Below are positions 31,584-46,500 of a stretch of DNA of 64,000 nt, one piece after another. The notes under the pieces are model-generated. The model was not told where the DNA came from and searched no databases. It was given only the letters and a program-made list of their open reading frames with translations. The stretch spans positions 300,105 to 364,104 of the forward strand of contig JAGFBZ010000714.1 in assembly GCA_018398805.1 (NCBI GenBank), in the 5' to 3' direction. Each line of letters opens with the position of its first letter. Position 1 is the stretch's first letter. The position numbers and the translations under genes were made by a program. Origin of the DNA: Hirundichthys speculiger (taxonomy: Eukaryota > Chordata > Actinopteri > Beloniformes > Exocoetidae).

Positions 31584-34500
31584 GTATGTAATCTGCTACG
31601 TTTTGCTTTCATTTTCTGGGCAATGGCTCATATTTTCAACTGTAACCAAGCTGTTTCACAATCAGTTGGATAACTTTATCCAGAGGAGCGCGTGAGTCTG
31701 GGAACAGCAATTATAAACCTGCTCGACTACAAGTGACTGCAAATTCAAACCAACATTTCTTTATGTTGGTTAGCAGGTTTTAATGGCTCATATCCTGCAT
31801 TAAATTTTATTTTGATCCGTCGAACAAACTGCACATTCATCCCTCCCTCTGAGCAGTTCTGTTTCTCTCATGTGTAACATTTTTTACTCCAGTTTAGCCA
31901 GTTTAATGCCAGTGAGCTGCTGTAACACCATGCTGTGAAGTTGTAACATGATACTGTTTTCAATCTGAAGTCCTTCCTGGCTGCCTCTTGTATTTAATTG
32001 TTTGTTTCGTATCTAGCAAGCGTTTTAGTAAGCGCCCTTGAATATTTTCTTAGGCTGTAATGTGTAGCCTTCTTTTGTCCACATTTTATCTGTTTTTTAT
32101 GCATTATCACTTACATTGTTTCACCATTTGATATGTTTTACCCTCCTGCATTATTTTTAATTTCAACTGCAGGGAATTTGCTCAGATCTTGTATCCAGAG
32201 CAGTTTAAATTAAGATGCAACAAAGAGTGTGTATATTTGTCCATCTTAACTTTTGAATTGCAGTTCATCCCTCCTCAGAATAAAGGACATCAAAAAATTT
32301 GGCCCAAACTGTGAGAAAGTTTTCGGTTCTCTTTCTTTTCAGCTGCTCTTTTCTTGTTTTTTTTTTTTTTTTTTTAAATAGTGTTCAGTTTGATCTTATT
32401 GCTTTATCAATGCGGAAATAGTCCCTTCTGGTTATTCCCCTTGTGCGTAGGAGTCATCTTGTCAGACAGTATTTTGGTATTAGCTCCTGCACAAACTTAG
32501 CTTTCTGCAGGCCCACATCATTATAAGCCCAATTCTGTGTTACACAATAAAAGTCATGACATTTTTTTTCTTTTTTTTAAACTACAGATGTGGTAATGCA
32601 GTGCTCGTCTTCCTGTCTGTGTTGTCAGAGACTCTGGTTTCCATTGATAACACCTAGGCCAAGTCTGAAGTGCTTTTCCATTTGCTTTCCAGAGCTATAT
32701 TAGCATATTGTTAGTGGTGCCATTTTATTAGGACAGCCGCTGTATCTCTGACAAGTGATTCTGTGGTTTGTTCTGAACCTAATCCTGATAATTATTATTG
32801 CTGCTGTGATTCAGCTTTTTTTTCAGTTGTTAAGGAATCTCCAGGTGCCCCTTTCCATACATTTAATAAGTCAGAATTAAAAATAAATTCCTCTCCTTTT
32901 CTTCCACGTGGAGCCTTCATGCAGATGTGTTGGGAGACGGCCCACAGACCCAAAACTGAGGCTTCTGGCCTTCACAAGTCATTTTATATTTGTGTTCATG
33001 CAGTAAAATGGGTTGGAAAACACAGTTGCACTTTATTTTAGTTCTGTGGACACAGATTGTCTTACATGTTTCGCCTGTGAAGGCAGTTTTTGATCATTAA
33101 GTTTCAGCTTTTGGAATTTTTGTTGAATTTGTTATGTCCTATTGCTCATGCAGGGATAGTTTATGAAGAGAAACTGATTCAATTCTATGTGGCAACAAAA
33201 TGCTTCAAGTATAACAGATATTAGTGTAAAATCTGTGACTTACTGAGCTCTATTTTTCTTTTTTCTCTCTGCCCATCGTCACAGATGATGATGCTTTGAC
33301 CATTCAACACTCAAGTACAGGAAAGTGTTTGGGTACAGAGGGTTCAGCAGACTTGAGTCTCGTCACCTGCAACCCAAACAGCACTTCTCAGCTATGGAAG
33401 TGGGGTTCAGGTCATCGGCTCTTCCACGTGGCCACGGCCCGCTGCATGGTGCTGAACGTTGGCTCGAAAGCTTTGGCCCTAGTTGAATGTGACTCCGGCG
33501 TCGCCATGCGGTGGCAGTGCCTGGATGGGTTTCTTTACACTGTTTATCAGATGGGCCTGGCTGTCAGTGAAGGTAAAGTTCTGGTCAAACGGGACACTAA
33601 TGATACTTGGATAAGAGGAGGAACCCAAAACAACATCTGCCAGAGACCTTATCGTGGTAAGTGTGGCCTTCTCTCTCTCGTCTAAGAGACAAAGGCAGTA
33701 CAGTACCCAGACTAACTGATGCTTCACTGTCAGCTGAGAAAAGAAAGTGTGAAAACTAAAGTGTTAAATTTAGTTTGTGTTGTGATTTAATTTGGTCAAA
33801 ATAATTCACATCTTGAACTGGAAGTGATGCCAATTTGATTTTGTGATACATAAAATCCCTGTATACACAGACAAGGGTCTCTGATTTACAGAAGCAGGTT
33901 CTGGTGAATTTTAAACAAAGCCTGATTTGTTTGTAGTCTTCATACCTAAGAAGTGATTGTTCCTTTTTACAAGACAATAAAATGAAATGCTACATTCCAG
34001 TTGAGGAAGAAAACTTGGACTCACAGTCCGCCTCGGTATTTGTAGGGACGTCCTGTAATTTTCGACTGTGCTGTCATACACATGACAACATTGCGGAAAT
34101 ATAGTGCTCGGTTCAAGCTGACTTTTGCTTTCTTTTTCCAAGTATATGTTGCCACAGATTTAGTGCCACACCTGCTAACCATTCAATAATGCTTTGTTGT
34201 CACATTAAAAACGATCTAGAGGGGTTGACAGGAATTGTTTTTAACCTTTTGTTATTTCATTTTTAACTTTTTTGGAGATTATGTAGAAAGTTTAATACAA
34301 TTTCACAGTGATTTAGGGGCTTTTCCCATTTTTAAGTTTGTAATGTAGCGCTTCGTAAAAACTACTGAACTGCCTGAAATGTTTTTGGTTGAAGCTTTTC
34401 TTCCTTTTCCTAAATAGACCTCATGTTTTTATAAAACATGCCCTTGGTCATCAGAGAATAAGCTGCTGCATCACACCACCATTTTTGATCAGCTAACCAA

Positions 34501-37500
34501 TCAGGGCAGGCTGGGCCTTCAAGGAACTTGCCTTAAAGTGATAGGAGCTAATAAAGATCATGTATTTCATAACTCTTAACTAAAACCATTTTCAAAATCA
34601 TATATAGTACTACATACCAGTGGAGATATCTGGTCTTTCAAACAGGGGAAGCTCATAGTCGGAGAACATCATAAAAACGTGTCAATTTATTTACATGTAA
34701 ATTCTGCCCTTCCCTACAGTGAGTGTGATTTATTTATAGTGTAAGAAATGAAGTACAGTGCCTTGCGAAAGTATTTGCCCCCCTTGAATTTTTCAACCTT
34801 TTGCCACATTTCAGGCTTCAAACATAAAGATATAAGTTTTTGATTTTTTGTCAAGAATCATCAAGTGGGACACAATAATGAAGTGGAACGAAATTGTAAA
34901 AACTAAAAAGTGGGACGTGCAATATTATTCGACCCCCTTTCATTAATACTTTGTACTTTGTACATTTATTTGTGAACCACTCCATTGTAGATTTGTCTTT
35001 ATGTTTTGAATAATTGTCCTGTTGGAAGATAAATCTCCGTCCCAGTCTCAGGTCTTTTGCAGACTCCAACAGGTTTTCTTCCAGAATGGTCCTGTATTTG
35101 GCTCCATCCATCTTCCCATCAGTTTTAACCATCTTCCCTGTCCCTGCTGAAGAAAAGCAGGCCCAAACCATGATGCTGCCACCACCATGTTTGACAGTGG
35201 GGATGGTGTGTTCAGGGTGATGAGCTGTGTTGCTTTTACTCCAAAAGTATCATTTTGCATTGTGGCCAGAAAGTTTGATTTTGGTTTCCTCTGACCAGAG
35301 CACCTTCTTCCACATGTTTGGTGTGTCTCCAGGTGGCTTGTGGGAAACTTTAAACCAGACTTTTTCTGGATATCTTTGTGAAATGTCTTTCTTCTTGCCA
35401 CTCTTCCATAAAGGCCAGATTTGTGCAGTGTACGACTGATTGTTGTCCTATAGACAGACTCTCCCACCTCAGCTGTAGATCAGTTCATCCAGAGTGATCA
35501 TGGGCCTCTTGGCTGCATCACTGATCAGTCTTCTCCTTGTTCCAGATGAAAGTTTAGAGGGACGGCCGGGTCTTGTTAGATTTGCAGTGGTCTGATACTC
35601 GTTCCATTTCAATATGATTAATTGTACAGTCCTCCTTGAGATGTTTAAAGCTTTTTGTATCCACATCCGGCTTTAAACTTTTTCACAACAGTATCTGGGA
35701 CCTGCCTGGTTGAATGTTGAATGTTGAATTTCCCTTCTGGGATTAATAAAGTATTTTTCATTTCATTTAATTTAATTTAATCCAGCATTAAACAGTATCT
35801 GGGACCTGCCTGGTGTGTTCCTTGGTCTTCATGATGCTCTCTGAGCTTTAAACAGAACCCTGAGACTATCACAGAGCAGGTGCATTTATACGGAGACTTG
35901 ATTACACACAGGTGGATTATATTGATCATCATCAGTCATTAAGGACAACATTGGATCATTCAGAGATCCTCACTGAACATCTGGAGTCAGTTTGCTGCAC
36001 TGAAAGTAAAGGGGCCCAATAATATTGCACGACCCACTTTTCAGTTTTTTATTTGTTAAAAAGTTTAAAATATCCAATAAATTTAATTCCACTTAATGAT
36101 TGTGTCCCACTTGCTGTTGATTCTTGACAAAAAATCTGAATTTCATATCTTCATGTTTGAATCCTGAAATGTGGCAAAAGGTTGAAGAGTTCAACGGGGG
36201 CGAATACTTTCGCAAGGCACTGTATTTCGCTGTAGAAATGCCAAAAAATGGTCGCTGCTTGTCGTTCAAATTCGTATGCAAAATTCGCAATGGACTGAAA
36301 TCATACATGAGACGTGACAGTATATATAACTCGGAAACCTGTCAGTCAAAGCTGCATTCAGCTTTTCCTCCAGTCACCCTCCAGACCCTCCAGCCGAGGC
36401 CAACCCACAGATCCATTCACTCCCAGAGACGCTAATAAGAGTCCGGGGGGCTGGATAACATTGGCATTTAAGCCCCGTCAAGTTTCGCAGCAATGAAAAA
36501 AATGCTCCATGCAGTCCCAGATACTCTCAGCTTCTATGGGGAAATACATTGACCGGTATGGGAATGTACGGACAAGTTAACTACTTTATGTGTGAAGAAG
36601 TAGCTGATTCTGAATCAACTCGTCTTCATGCTTAACCTGTTCTAACACATTTATAGTCAATAAAATGTCAACACAACTGCACATATTAGGCCTTTTTTTC
36701 AGCATTATAGGGCAGGGAGGCAGGGGAAGCTCAGCTTCCTTTGCAGTCTCAGAGGAATCCCCTCTGCTGCATACAGTGTAACTTGAAGCTGTTCAGGTGA
36801 CCGCTTTGACCAGCATCCACCCTACCCTAACCCTAACCCTATTTTTTATTATTTTGTTTTATTTTATCTTATTGTGTAAGAAGGAATGGGGTCAGTAAAT
36901 GCAGCAGCCTACAATACTGAGATATCCCAATTCTTTTTTACTAGACCCGAAAATATCAATTCTTAAAATGTTTAAGGTAAAAATGTGAACATAAGAATGG
37001 AAGAACAACAACCAAAACATTTTGGACAATAGATTTAATACAATGCTTAAAAAAGGATCATCTTGTAGAATATGCTAACAATATGCAACAGTGCTAATGA
37101 AGGAATGCTAACAGAGGTTTGTCTCTTTCTTCCTTTGACGCAAGAACCAGTCATTCTTACAGCCTGCATGACTTGATTTTTCACACCTGCTCTTGCTGTT
37201 CTCGTTTATTATTTTGTCCACTTTCAAATACGTCTTGTTCACAGATGCTTAATTCCTTCATTAACTTACTTAACAGTTTGTGTCTTGAAAGTAAGATAGA
37301 TAGATAGATGAACTTTATTAATCCCAAACTGGGAAATTTAAGTGTTACAGCAGCGTTAGGAGCTGCTTCAACAGATTTCCACACAGCACAGCGCCAAATA
37401 CATTACTTTGATATGTGCAGCAAGATTTAATTTCACAAATCGTTTTTGTGTGTCTTATAAATGGCACAGAGGCAAGGGGCTTGTAATAGACCTTTGACTT

Positions 37501-40500
37501 TGTTCACGTCTTCTCTCTTCTCTCCGCAGTTGTCCACACCACCAATGGGAACTCTGCTGGAATCCCCTGCGAGTTCCCTTTCAAATATAACAGCAGCTGG
37601 TATCACGGGTGCCTTCCTGATCCAGATTTCCCCGGACTGACCTGGTGTGCTACTTCCTCAGACTATGACCAAGACAAGAAGAAGGGGCACTGTCTCATAC
37701 CTGGCATGTTGTCTTTTTTTAAATTTACCATAAGTGTAATTTTTATGATTTTTATTCAACCTGATCTCAGAATGGTCTTCCCTGCACCATTGTGCACAAC
37801 TGGATGTTTTCTTGAACACATCACTGACCTACAGTGTACTAGTAGCTGAACGTCTACAAGTCATTATCACACTTGTGCTAACACTGTCTCTCTGACTTTG
37901 CAGAAGAGGGTTGCCACACCCTGTTTTCTGGAACCGAAGGGAATTCCTGTTTTGAGTTTGTTTCCACTGCTGCAGTGACCTGGCACGAAGCTTTGGATTC
38001 ATGTCGCAGTCAAGGAGCAGATCTGCTCAGTCTGACAGAGATAGATGACATGGACTCCAAAACCTGTAAGACTGATTACAATTGGTGACACTTTCCTCTT
38101 TTGCTTTTGCTTCCTCTCCATCTGTCTGATGATGAAAATTAAAACAGCAGACAGTAAAGTTCCAAACTTTACGATGATGTGATGTGTTTCTCATCCAAAA
38201 ATGATTCAAGATGTAAACTGACTGTAGACTCTCCTGTTTTTTGTTTTTTTTTTTTCAATCTGGTCTTGAGATGGGGCATTCCTTTCCTTCTGTCACCCGG
38301 TCATGCAGGAAAAACACCCGTTCGTGTTACTCATTTGATTTGGTACAGCCTCTAAATAGGTCTGTGTGGCTGCATTTCACTTTGCTTTCATTACTTTAGT
38401 CCATGACTTCCCGTCCATACGGTTTTGTTTCTGTGAAAATAAAAGAAAAGAAACAGGATGTTTGAATCACTTGGGGATTTCTTTTTTTCGTTAGTGAAGG
38501 CCTGAATTTGCTTTTGATTTGGTCACAGTGACACATCTGCATATCATCTTGATAACATTAACAAATCATAAACTTCCCACACAAGGTGAAATTTACTGAC
38601 TTACAATCGCCGCCAAATTTCAGCTGCGACAGAACCCTTTTACCTACTTCCTGCTTTTGTTCTATCTCTCTTGCTTTTCTCCTTGAGTGCCGTGTTGAGG
38701 GATTTCCACAACTGTATTCGAAAAAAAGGATGACCTGAAAGTGGTTTCAACAAGTTCAGTTGTGAGATATTTAAACGGCTTTGAAGAATATTGCATTGAT
38801 GCTGTGTGCAAGTTCACCTTTATATTTGTGACAATGAAGCACTCGTTTTCATTCTCAAATCAAGTGCGACTAAAACAGAATTTCTCTTATCAGACTGACT
38901 GTCTGGAAATCCAACTGCTGAAGGTGACATTAATGGACCTCAGTTGCACCAGACACAATAGAGATCCTTCTCAAGGCTCCCTTTTCTCATTCCTCCTTTA
39001 TATATCTTTGTGTATTAATTTTCCTCCCTGTGGGTGACAGCTGTGGCTGGAGACACCTTCATTGACTGAAATTTGCTTCACAATACTTTATTTTGGCCAT
39101 AACTCAAGAATTAATCGCTAATTATGACATGTTTTCACACAAATGTCTCGTGGGGTTAAATAAGTAAGCAGTGACATTTTAAAGAACATTTAGTTTTCTG
39201 CAAAACATATTTATAGGCCATAAAACACTTTAAGACCTGAAAAGAAGTTGAGAATGTGACCTTATCCTGTTTTGGTGGTGCTTATTCTGGGTCCTCCATT
39301 TGAATATGTGGTGATCAGACAAACCTTCTCTGCATGAATATGTTTGTTGAACAGTATTTTGTTAAATTCCTTCAAAGTCTTTATTACATCTAATATGAAA
39401 ATAGACACTCTGTTAGTTGCAACTTGACAGGTTATCAGGTGTACAGCCATGATTCTAGGTGTCTCTTCTCAGTTATAAAAGTTGCAGATGATTCATAACA
39501 CAATGCATGTGTTGATTCATTTTAACTAACCATTTCCTTTCTTAAACGTGCTTACCCTGTCATGTTGCTCTGTGCAGTTGTAGACGGCCTTAGCAGAATG
39601 CCTGAGAGGATGTGGATTGGCCTTCATCGGTTAGACACTTCTCAGGGCTGGCAGTGGTCAGATGGTTCCCCTCTCTCTTTCTTGCGCTGGGAAAAAGGTA
39701 ATGACTGTGGTTTTTGTTTTTGTCTGCCTCTGTGTTTCTTCCTAATTTCTTTAGCTCTGTAAATTGATAGGTAGGAGTGTTGTTCTACAGTAAAATTTGC
39801 ACAAATTGTTTTGTGACTGAAAAATGAAACAAAAAAATCAAGCATGGGGGAAAAAAAAGACTTTGCACCTTGCACCTTGCGTTTTGCAGTTTAACCTCCT
39901 TGCAATAGCTGCTCCACTTTACACACGGCATCCCTACATTCTGTTGTGTTCTGGATTTTGCAGTTCTGTAGGATTCTAGAAACATTGATGTCAGTCAAAG
40001 AAACAATGTGAGCAGTGTTGTGAAGAAGCTGAGAGTGCCTGGTTGTTGGACACAGTGTGGCACTGGGATTGTTAGCCTTGCTGAATAATCCATTAATAGT
40101 CATGAATAGATGGCTTTATTAAGCCTGCTGACTATTGTAGCATGTTTATGTTTCCGTTTATGGAAGGTGTTAGTGTGTTAGCCATCTGGTCTCTCACTGA
40201 TGTGAGCTCTTAATGGCTGAAAACATTTATAGTGTGTCAGTGTTGCTGCTTTCTGTCCTCTGTTGGTGTATTGCTGGATCAAAACATTTATTGTTTTACA
40301 TCTCTGTGAAGTACTGTTGATAAGACTGACCTAGAAAGATACCCAGTAGTGTACTCTACTCTCTGTACTCTGTACTCTGCTAACAATGAGTGCATAGTTA
40401 GTAATAATATTTGTTGTTGGGGTGTGGGGTTTCTTTTATAGGAATGCCACCCACCTCCATAATCATCGAGTCAGACTGTGGAGTTCTGAATTCCAGAAAG

Positions 40501-43500
40501 AACTATGAATCTGAGTCGTGCAATAAGCGGCTGCCATACATCTGCAAGAAGAGGGTGAATGCCTCTGACACGGCAGCAACAGGTGAGTTTCCGCCAGCTC
40601 GGAGTTTCAGCGTGTTTATTCCTTCTGAGTCGCATCTCAATTGGAGATTAACTTGGAGAGTGTAGTTCTCCACCAAATTACCCAGGATATCAAAGATTTT
40701 GTTTTTTTTTGTCTGTGTGTGAGACATAGATTAAGTTAGATTTTTCTCTCATGGCATCAAGTCTGTCTTGTTTTCTCTCTACAGAGCCTTTCGAATATAT
40801 GGAGACGGTGTGTCGTGTGGGGTGGGTGCCATGGAATGGGTGGTGTTACAAGTTAATGAAGGATGAGCCCAAAAACTTTGATGATGCCCAGCTGCACTGC
40901 AACATCACAGAGGAAGGAGGGTTTTTAGCCAGTTTTCACTCTGTTGACAGCAAAGAAATGATCAGCACTCATTTCCATACAGGTACAACTTTCTAATGTT
41001 ACTTCATTTGCTAATGAGTCCTGAAGTAGTATTTGTTTGGATGGATAAACTTTCATTGACTGAAGGATGGAGTGAGACACTCAAGTTAAATCATTGTTTT
41101 CATTATTTTGAGCAAAAATCAGGTTATTATCTTTGTCTTTTATGATATTCAAGTAAAAAAAAAAAAAAAAAAAAAAAAGCTATTATGTAAAAATATGCGG
41201 GTCCCAAGATTGTATCATTATTTATATTACATTTGAAATGTCTTTTTTACCAAGGTCTGAAATTGTAACTGTTGCAGAATTAAAAGTTTTTCTAAATACT
41301 TTGAATTATCAAACCTTGTCCCAACAATAAGCAGCCAAGGACTTCTCCAAGCAGCCACTAAAAGGAAAGAAAGAAATAAAATAAAGAACTAAAGAAACCT
41401 CACTCATTCTTGGAAACGTTGAACTTCAAATAAAACCTTTTTAGTAAAGATATGTTTGGAGAAAAAATAGTGCAAAAAAGAGACATGGTTAAAAAACAGC
41501 TCTCCAGTTTTTTTTAGCACAGAGGTGGATTGTTCATGAACTTGTGTTGTATTGAGTGGCGTACTGGTAGCCATGGCAAATTCTGAGGTGAACCTTTCCA
41601 ACAAGTGCCAAAATCGTCTTGTCTGTCATGCTCCATTAGATGGCAAATTTTTGGATGTCTGGATTGGTCTGTTCGGTATCGGCGTGAACGCCACCATCTT
41701 CAAGTGGAAGGATCAGAAACCCGTCACCTTCACCTACTGGGGCCAAAATCAACCAGTCCAGCCCACTCAGAAAAAGTCCTGTGTCCTCTATTCTGGGGAG
41801 GTATGCATGTTTGTGTAACACAGTCTGCTGATTTCAGCCTCTATTTGTGCTGCTGTATGTCAGTGTGTTTACTGTCAATACTGTGTATGTGTTTTCTCCT
41901 GTATGCAGCAGTTTGAAAAACAAACTACACAATGATTCAATTTGAGCGTTTTATGTATTGGGATATAGGCCGTAAATTTAGTTAAAACAGCACATGGCCT
42001 GTTGTGTGTGTTTGTGTGTGTATTTAAAGCAGCGTTTTAAAGGAGAGTTGACCCAAATTCCTCCACAGTGATGTAAGAAACTACAGAAAATGATCACTTC
42101 AATAATTTCTGCTGCAGATGTGTCTGCAAGCTATTAAATTATGATGTGTAATTTGTTTTTGCTAATACTTTTTCTGCCTTATGGTTTAGTTTTGATTCAC
42201 TAAACCATGACATAAAACATTGTGTTGTTCATTTGAGGTTGTGTTTACCTAATTTTAAGATGCAGTGTGGATCAGATGACTGTTTTCATCATGTCCTAAA
42301 GTTGAAAGGTGGTACACTTTCATTTTTACATAACGGTATGACTCTTGTTAAATTATAATTGTGTCCGTTCTCCACAGTCTCATGGTTGGCGGGTCAACGA
42401 CTGTGCACAGACGCTGCCTTTCATGTGTCAAAAGCAAGGAAAGGTCAATAAATTGGCAACACAAACTGGATGTCGCTTTGAAGATGTGAGTATTATAGTA
42501 TCCACATGACACAGTTTTGAAAATGATAAATATAGCAAAAGTTTAAAAGCCTGCAGTACTTGTGGGTGGCATTCGTGTAATTAAGATTTCCAGTTATTAT
42601 TCTGCTTCTTTTTGCTCATTCACATTTATGTTTGCCTTCTAGATTCCATGACTCTAACACAAGATTTAAATATTAAATATATTAAATATTTAAATTGCCA
42701 TGCAAGTGTGTTTTATTGTTTGCACAACTTCTTTGGCTGCTGTTGGCAGAACTAAAGAGATACATGAATGCAAACATAAAGCTTTTATATCTGGTTGTGA
42801 TAAAGGAACAAACATGACCACTGATGTAACAGTATAATTTCACTGCTGAGGACTTGTTGTGGATAAAAATAGGACAGTGTTTGAAAAAGACATACTTGTC
42901 CATATTTTCATGTGATTTGATTGTAGCCTACTGTGTTATTTCCCAGGGTTGGAGGAAGCATGGCAACTCCTGTTATCAAGTGAGGACTGAACAAGTATAC
43001 TTCAAAGATCACTGCAACGTCACTATAAGAAATAGGTATGGGGTCATTTATTTATCTTACTATGGGGCACACTAGTTGCTGCATACACTACTTAAAGCCT
43101 GTCTGACGACATCCCGAATTCCAGAAAAGTTGGGATGTTTATGTAAAATGAAAAACTAAAATCACATGAGCCAATTTTTTTTCAGAGTAGAACACAGATA
43201 ACATAACTGTCCTGGACCCATTTAGTACGTAATGTCATTGACGCAATCATGCCGATGAGTGATGCAGTGTTGTCTGAGAGGCCGAAAAACACCGGCATCC
43301 GGTTAAGGTCTTCTGCCTGGCCCCTTACACACAGAGATGTCTCCAGTTTCTCTGAATCTTTTGATGATGTTATCCACTGTAGATGATGAGATTTGCAAAG
43401 CCTTCGTGATTTGCTGATTAGAAACATTGTTTTTAAAATATTCCACAATCTTTTTACGCACTCTTTTTACAGATTGGAGAGCCTCTGCTCATCTTTACTT

Positions 43501-46500
43501 CTGAGAGACTTTCATTTATTGGATAAAATTGTAAAATTTCCAAGTTTAAACACGTGTTATGCTATCTCTGTTCTGTTGGGAATAGAATATTGGCTCGTGA
43601 TTTGAAAGTCGCTGAGTTTATTTTATTCAAATATAAAAACTTCCCAACTTTTCTGGATTTTGGGTTGTATATTATGGCAGGAAATAATAACTCATGTTTG
43701 TTTTGTCTTTCCAGGTTTGAGCAGGCTTTCATCAACCGTCTGCTACTCGAGCATGTCAAAAAGGAACCTCAGTATTTCTGGTTGGGTCTGCAGGACATCA
43801 AGGCCACAGGAGAGTACCAGTGGATGAGCCAAGATGGGTTCCCGGGTGTCGTTTCATACACCAACTGGGACTGGTTTGAGCCAGGTTAGTAAAAACCACA
43901 AGGCTGTCACATCACTTAGTGCAGGATTACTATATGTAGTGTGCCAAGAAATGTCATGGTATTGTAATGTAGTATGTATAATTACAGAATAATGTGGTTT
44001 AAGTCCAGTACTGATTCCAATAACAGGACAGTTCTGTTCCATTTTTTCCACAGTTGTTTCTGCAAATGTGTATGTACTATGTCTATTTATTAGTGATATT
44101 TAGTTTGACAAATTCAGCAAAGAAATCCTTTTTTTATATCCTGACATTGCTTTACACCAGAGGTGTCAAACTCAACTACACCAGGGGCCAAAATTTAAAA
44201 CATGCTTCAGGTCGCGGGCCGAACAGGATAAACATTTATTGAAAACACTAAAACGAAATGTTTATGAAATGTTTACGAATGAAGTGGCAAGGCCACTGAA
44301 GCATTGCATTTTGGGATCTGTAGTTCTGTGCAGTATTGTTTTAATCAGCGCTTCATATCAACGGGCCGTTAATAACAATAATGTAAAATGATCTCACGGG
44401 CCGGATATGATTACATGGCGGGCCGGATATGGCCCGCGGGCCTTGAGTTTGACACATGTGCTTTACACATAAAGGAATTAAACTATTCCCAGTTCTTTCC
44501 CTTGAATGAGGATGCAGCATCTCGAAACTCGTCTGCGATGCTGCATCCTCATTCAAGGGAAAGAACTGGGAATTAAACTATTCCCAGTTCTTTCCCTTGA
44601 ATGAGGATGCAGCATCGCAGATGAGTTTCGAGAGCATGATTCAGTAGTTTAGATGTTCACATATTACATTGATGCAAGATAAGATTGATTAGATTCTGTG
44701 TCCTAGTTTTTGATTACTTTTCGCATATCAGTGTTTCATGTGCTATTGTTTTGGAGCATATGTAATAAATATCTAAGTATATACAGAACCACATAACATT
44801 GGTTAACTGCTCCACCAATGTAAATTATGTTGCAGCACTTAACAATTCAGTAATTTTTCCTTCAGGGATTAATAAAGTAGAACAGAAGTGAAGTGATTAA
44901 GCCTGGTCATAAAAGACCACCTTTAGTAAACTGATACACAGCCTGACACAATGTCTCTGGCAGGTTTATTTATTACCTCCGCCAAGGAGATTATGTTTTT
45001 TGCTGGTGTTTATCTGCCTGTTTGTCTGTTTGCCTGTGTATAAGATAACTCAAAAGGTTATGGATGGATTTTGATGAAATATTCAGGAGTTGTCAGAAAT
45101 GTGAAAAGAAAGAACTGATTTCATTTTGGCTGTGATCCGGAAGAAATCCTGGATTCTGGATCACTTTCAAATTTCGATAACATTGCGCTCAATTGGGCTG
45201 AAAATTTTGTTTCTCAATATCTCCGTTAATTATTGCCCAAAACTCATTAAATTTGACTCAGGGATTGACAATGAGAACCTCTATCAAATTTCAAAGGCTG
45301 ATCTGGATCTGATCCAGAACTCAGATTATATCCCAATCTGTTAATCGCTATATGGGAGAACTGTTGTGCTTGGCGGAGGTCTGTGCTCTCCGAGTGCTTT
45401 TCTAGTTTACTTAATGCAGTTAGTTCTTTTCTATACCAGCACAGCAAACCTATATTTGTTCAGCTGTGGAAAAAAACAAAACAAAACTCTAAATTAAAAA
45501 AAAAAAAAAAAAAACAAGCAAACAAACAAACATAAGACTTTTTAATTTATTGATCATATATGTTTAATTTAGCTTCTTTGTGTTTCATGTGTGTATGTGT
45601 ATGATGAAGAACGGGACGGAGGTTGTGCTGTGATTTCCACTGCAAAACCACTGGGCAAGTGGGAAGTGAAGAACTGTACCCTTTTTAAAGCTGGTACCAT
45701 TTGTAGAAAAGATCTTAGTGCCCCTCCACCTCCAGAACCAGAGGCGGACCCTAATGCAACCTGTCCTGATGGATGGGTGTCCAGACCGGACATCAAGTAC
45801 TGCTACAAGGTTTGTGTGTGCTAAGATTTATGCTTATTCAGAAGCAGTGAAAATTGTTGTCGTAAAAGTTAAATGGAATGTGCAAGTGTGGGTACAATTT
45901 TATTTATTTATTTGTTTTAAGAGTATTTTTAATGCATATGTAATTGAAAAGGGGAAATTGAAGTGAAGTAAATTAAAGCAACGGATAAATAAATGCCATT
46001 TGTAAGAATTACAACATTAAGGTTAAACATGCACCAAATTTGATCCATCCTCTTATGATAGATATTACAAATTGTTAGCTTTGGTCTTCTTAACTTAGTA
46101 AAAACGTCCTTAGCAAAGACAAGAATATTCAAACATGAGAGTTGTGGGTGTGTGTGACAACGTGAGTGTGTGTGGCTGAGCTGCAATGCATTGCATGTAT
46201 TCACTTGACCAGAGAAAGAAGGCTGATTTCTGAAGTTTGATCAGCGGGTCACAGTAAGACGTGCAGAAAACTGTCCAAATCTGGTCATTAGCTGAGCAAT
46301 CTGTGCATCTGTGATGATGGTTCTATCATAGGTAACAGAGAGTGATGGTTTGTCTATGTCTATGTATTACGACTGACTTTTTTATTTTACCCATCGTCCC
46401 TTTACACAATCTAACATCTGAACTATCTTTCTTTGCAGTCTACAAGCCTGCTGCTTTACATCTGATGTTTTAGGAGATGTTGTTAATACTTGTTTCACCG

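Larger units (their letters stand above)
33657..37529. other. ly75 intron 2
   Basis: 3.9 kb between the ricin-type and FN2 exons. Holds a Tc1-like element (34756-36222) with a nested LINE tail, a short telomere-like run at about 36822-36841 and a LINE tail in reverse at about 37286-37345. Nothing else recognised. Confidence 0.65.
43885..45609. other. ly75 intron 11
   Basis: 1.7 kb, almost entirely repeats: a hAT MITE (44158-44460), a direct/inverted repeat cluster (44476-44633), an element with GGCGGAGG ends (44975-45380) and a poly-A tract at about 45492. Confidence 0.65.

Noticed and set aside
33285..33300. Alternative ly75 start in exon 2
   Set aside because: The reading frame is open from exon 1 in phase, and exon 1 supplies a clear signal peptide.
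36822..36841. Telomere
   Set aside because: Only about three CCCTAA units, embedded in intron sequence; an interstitial run.
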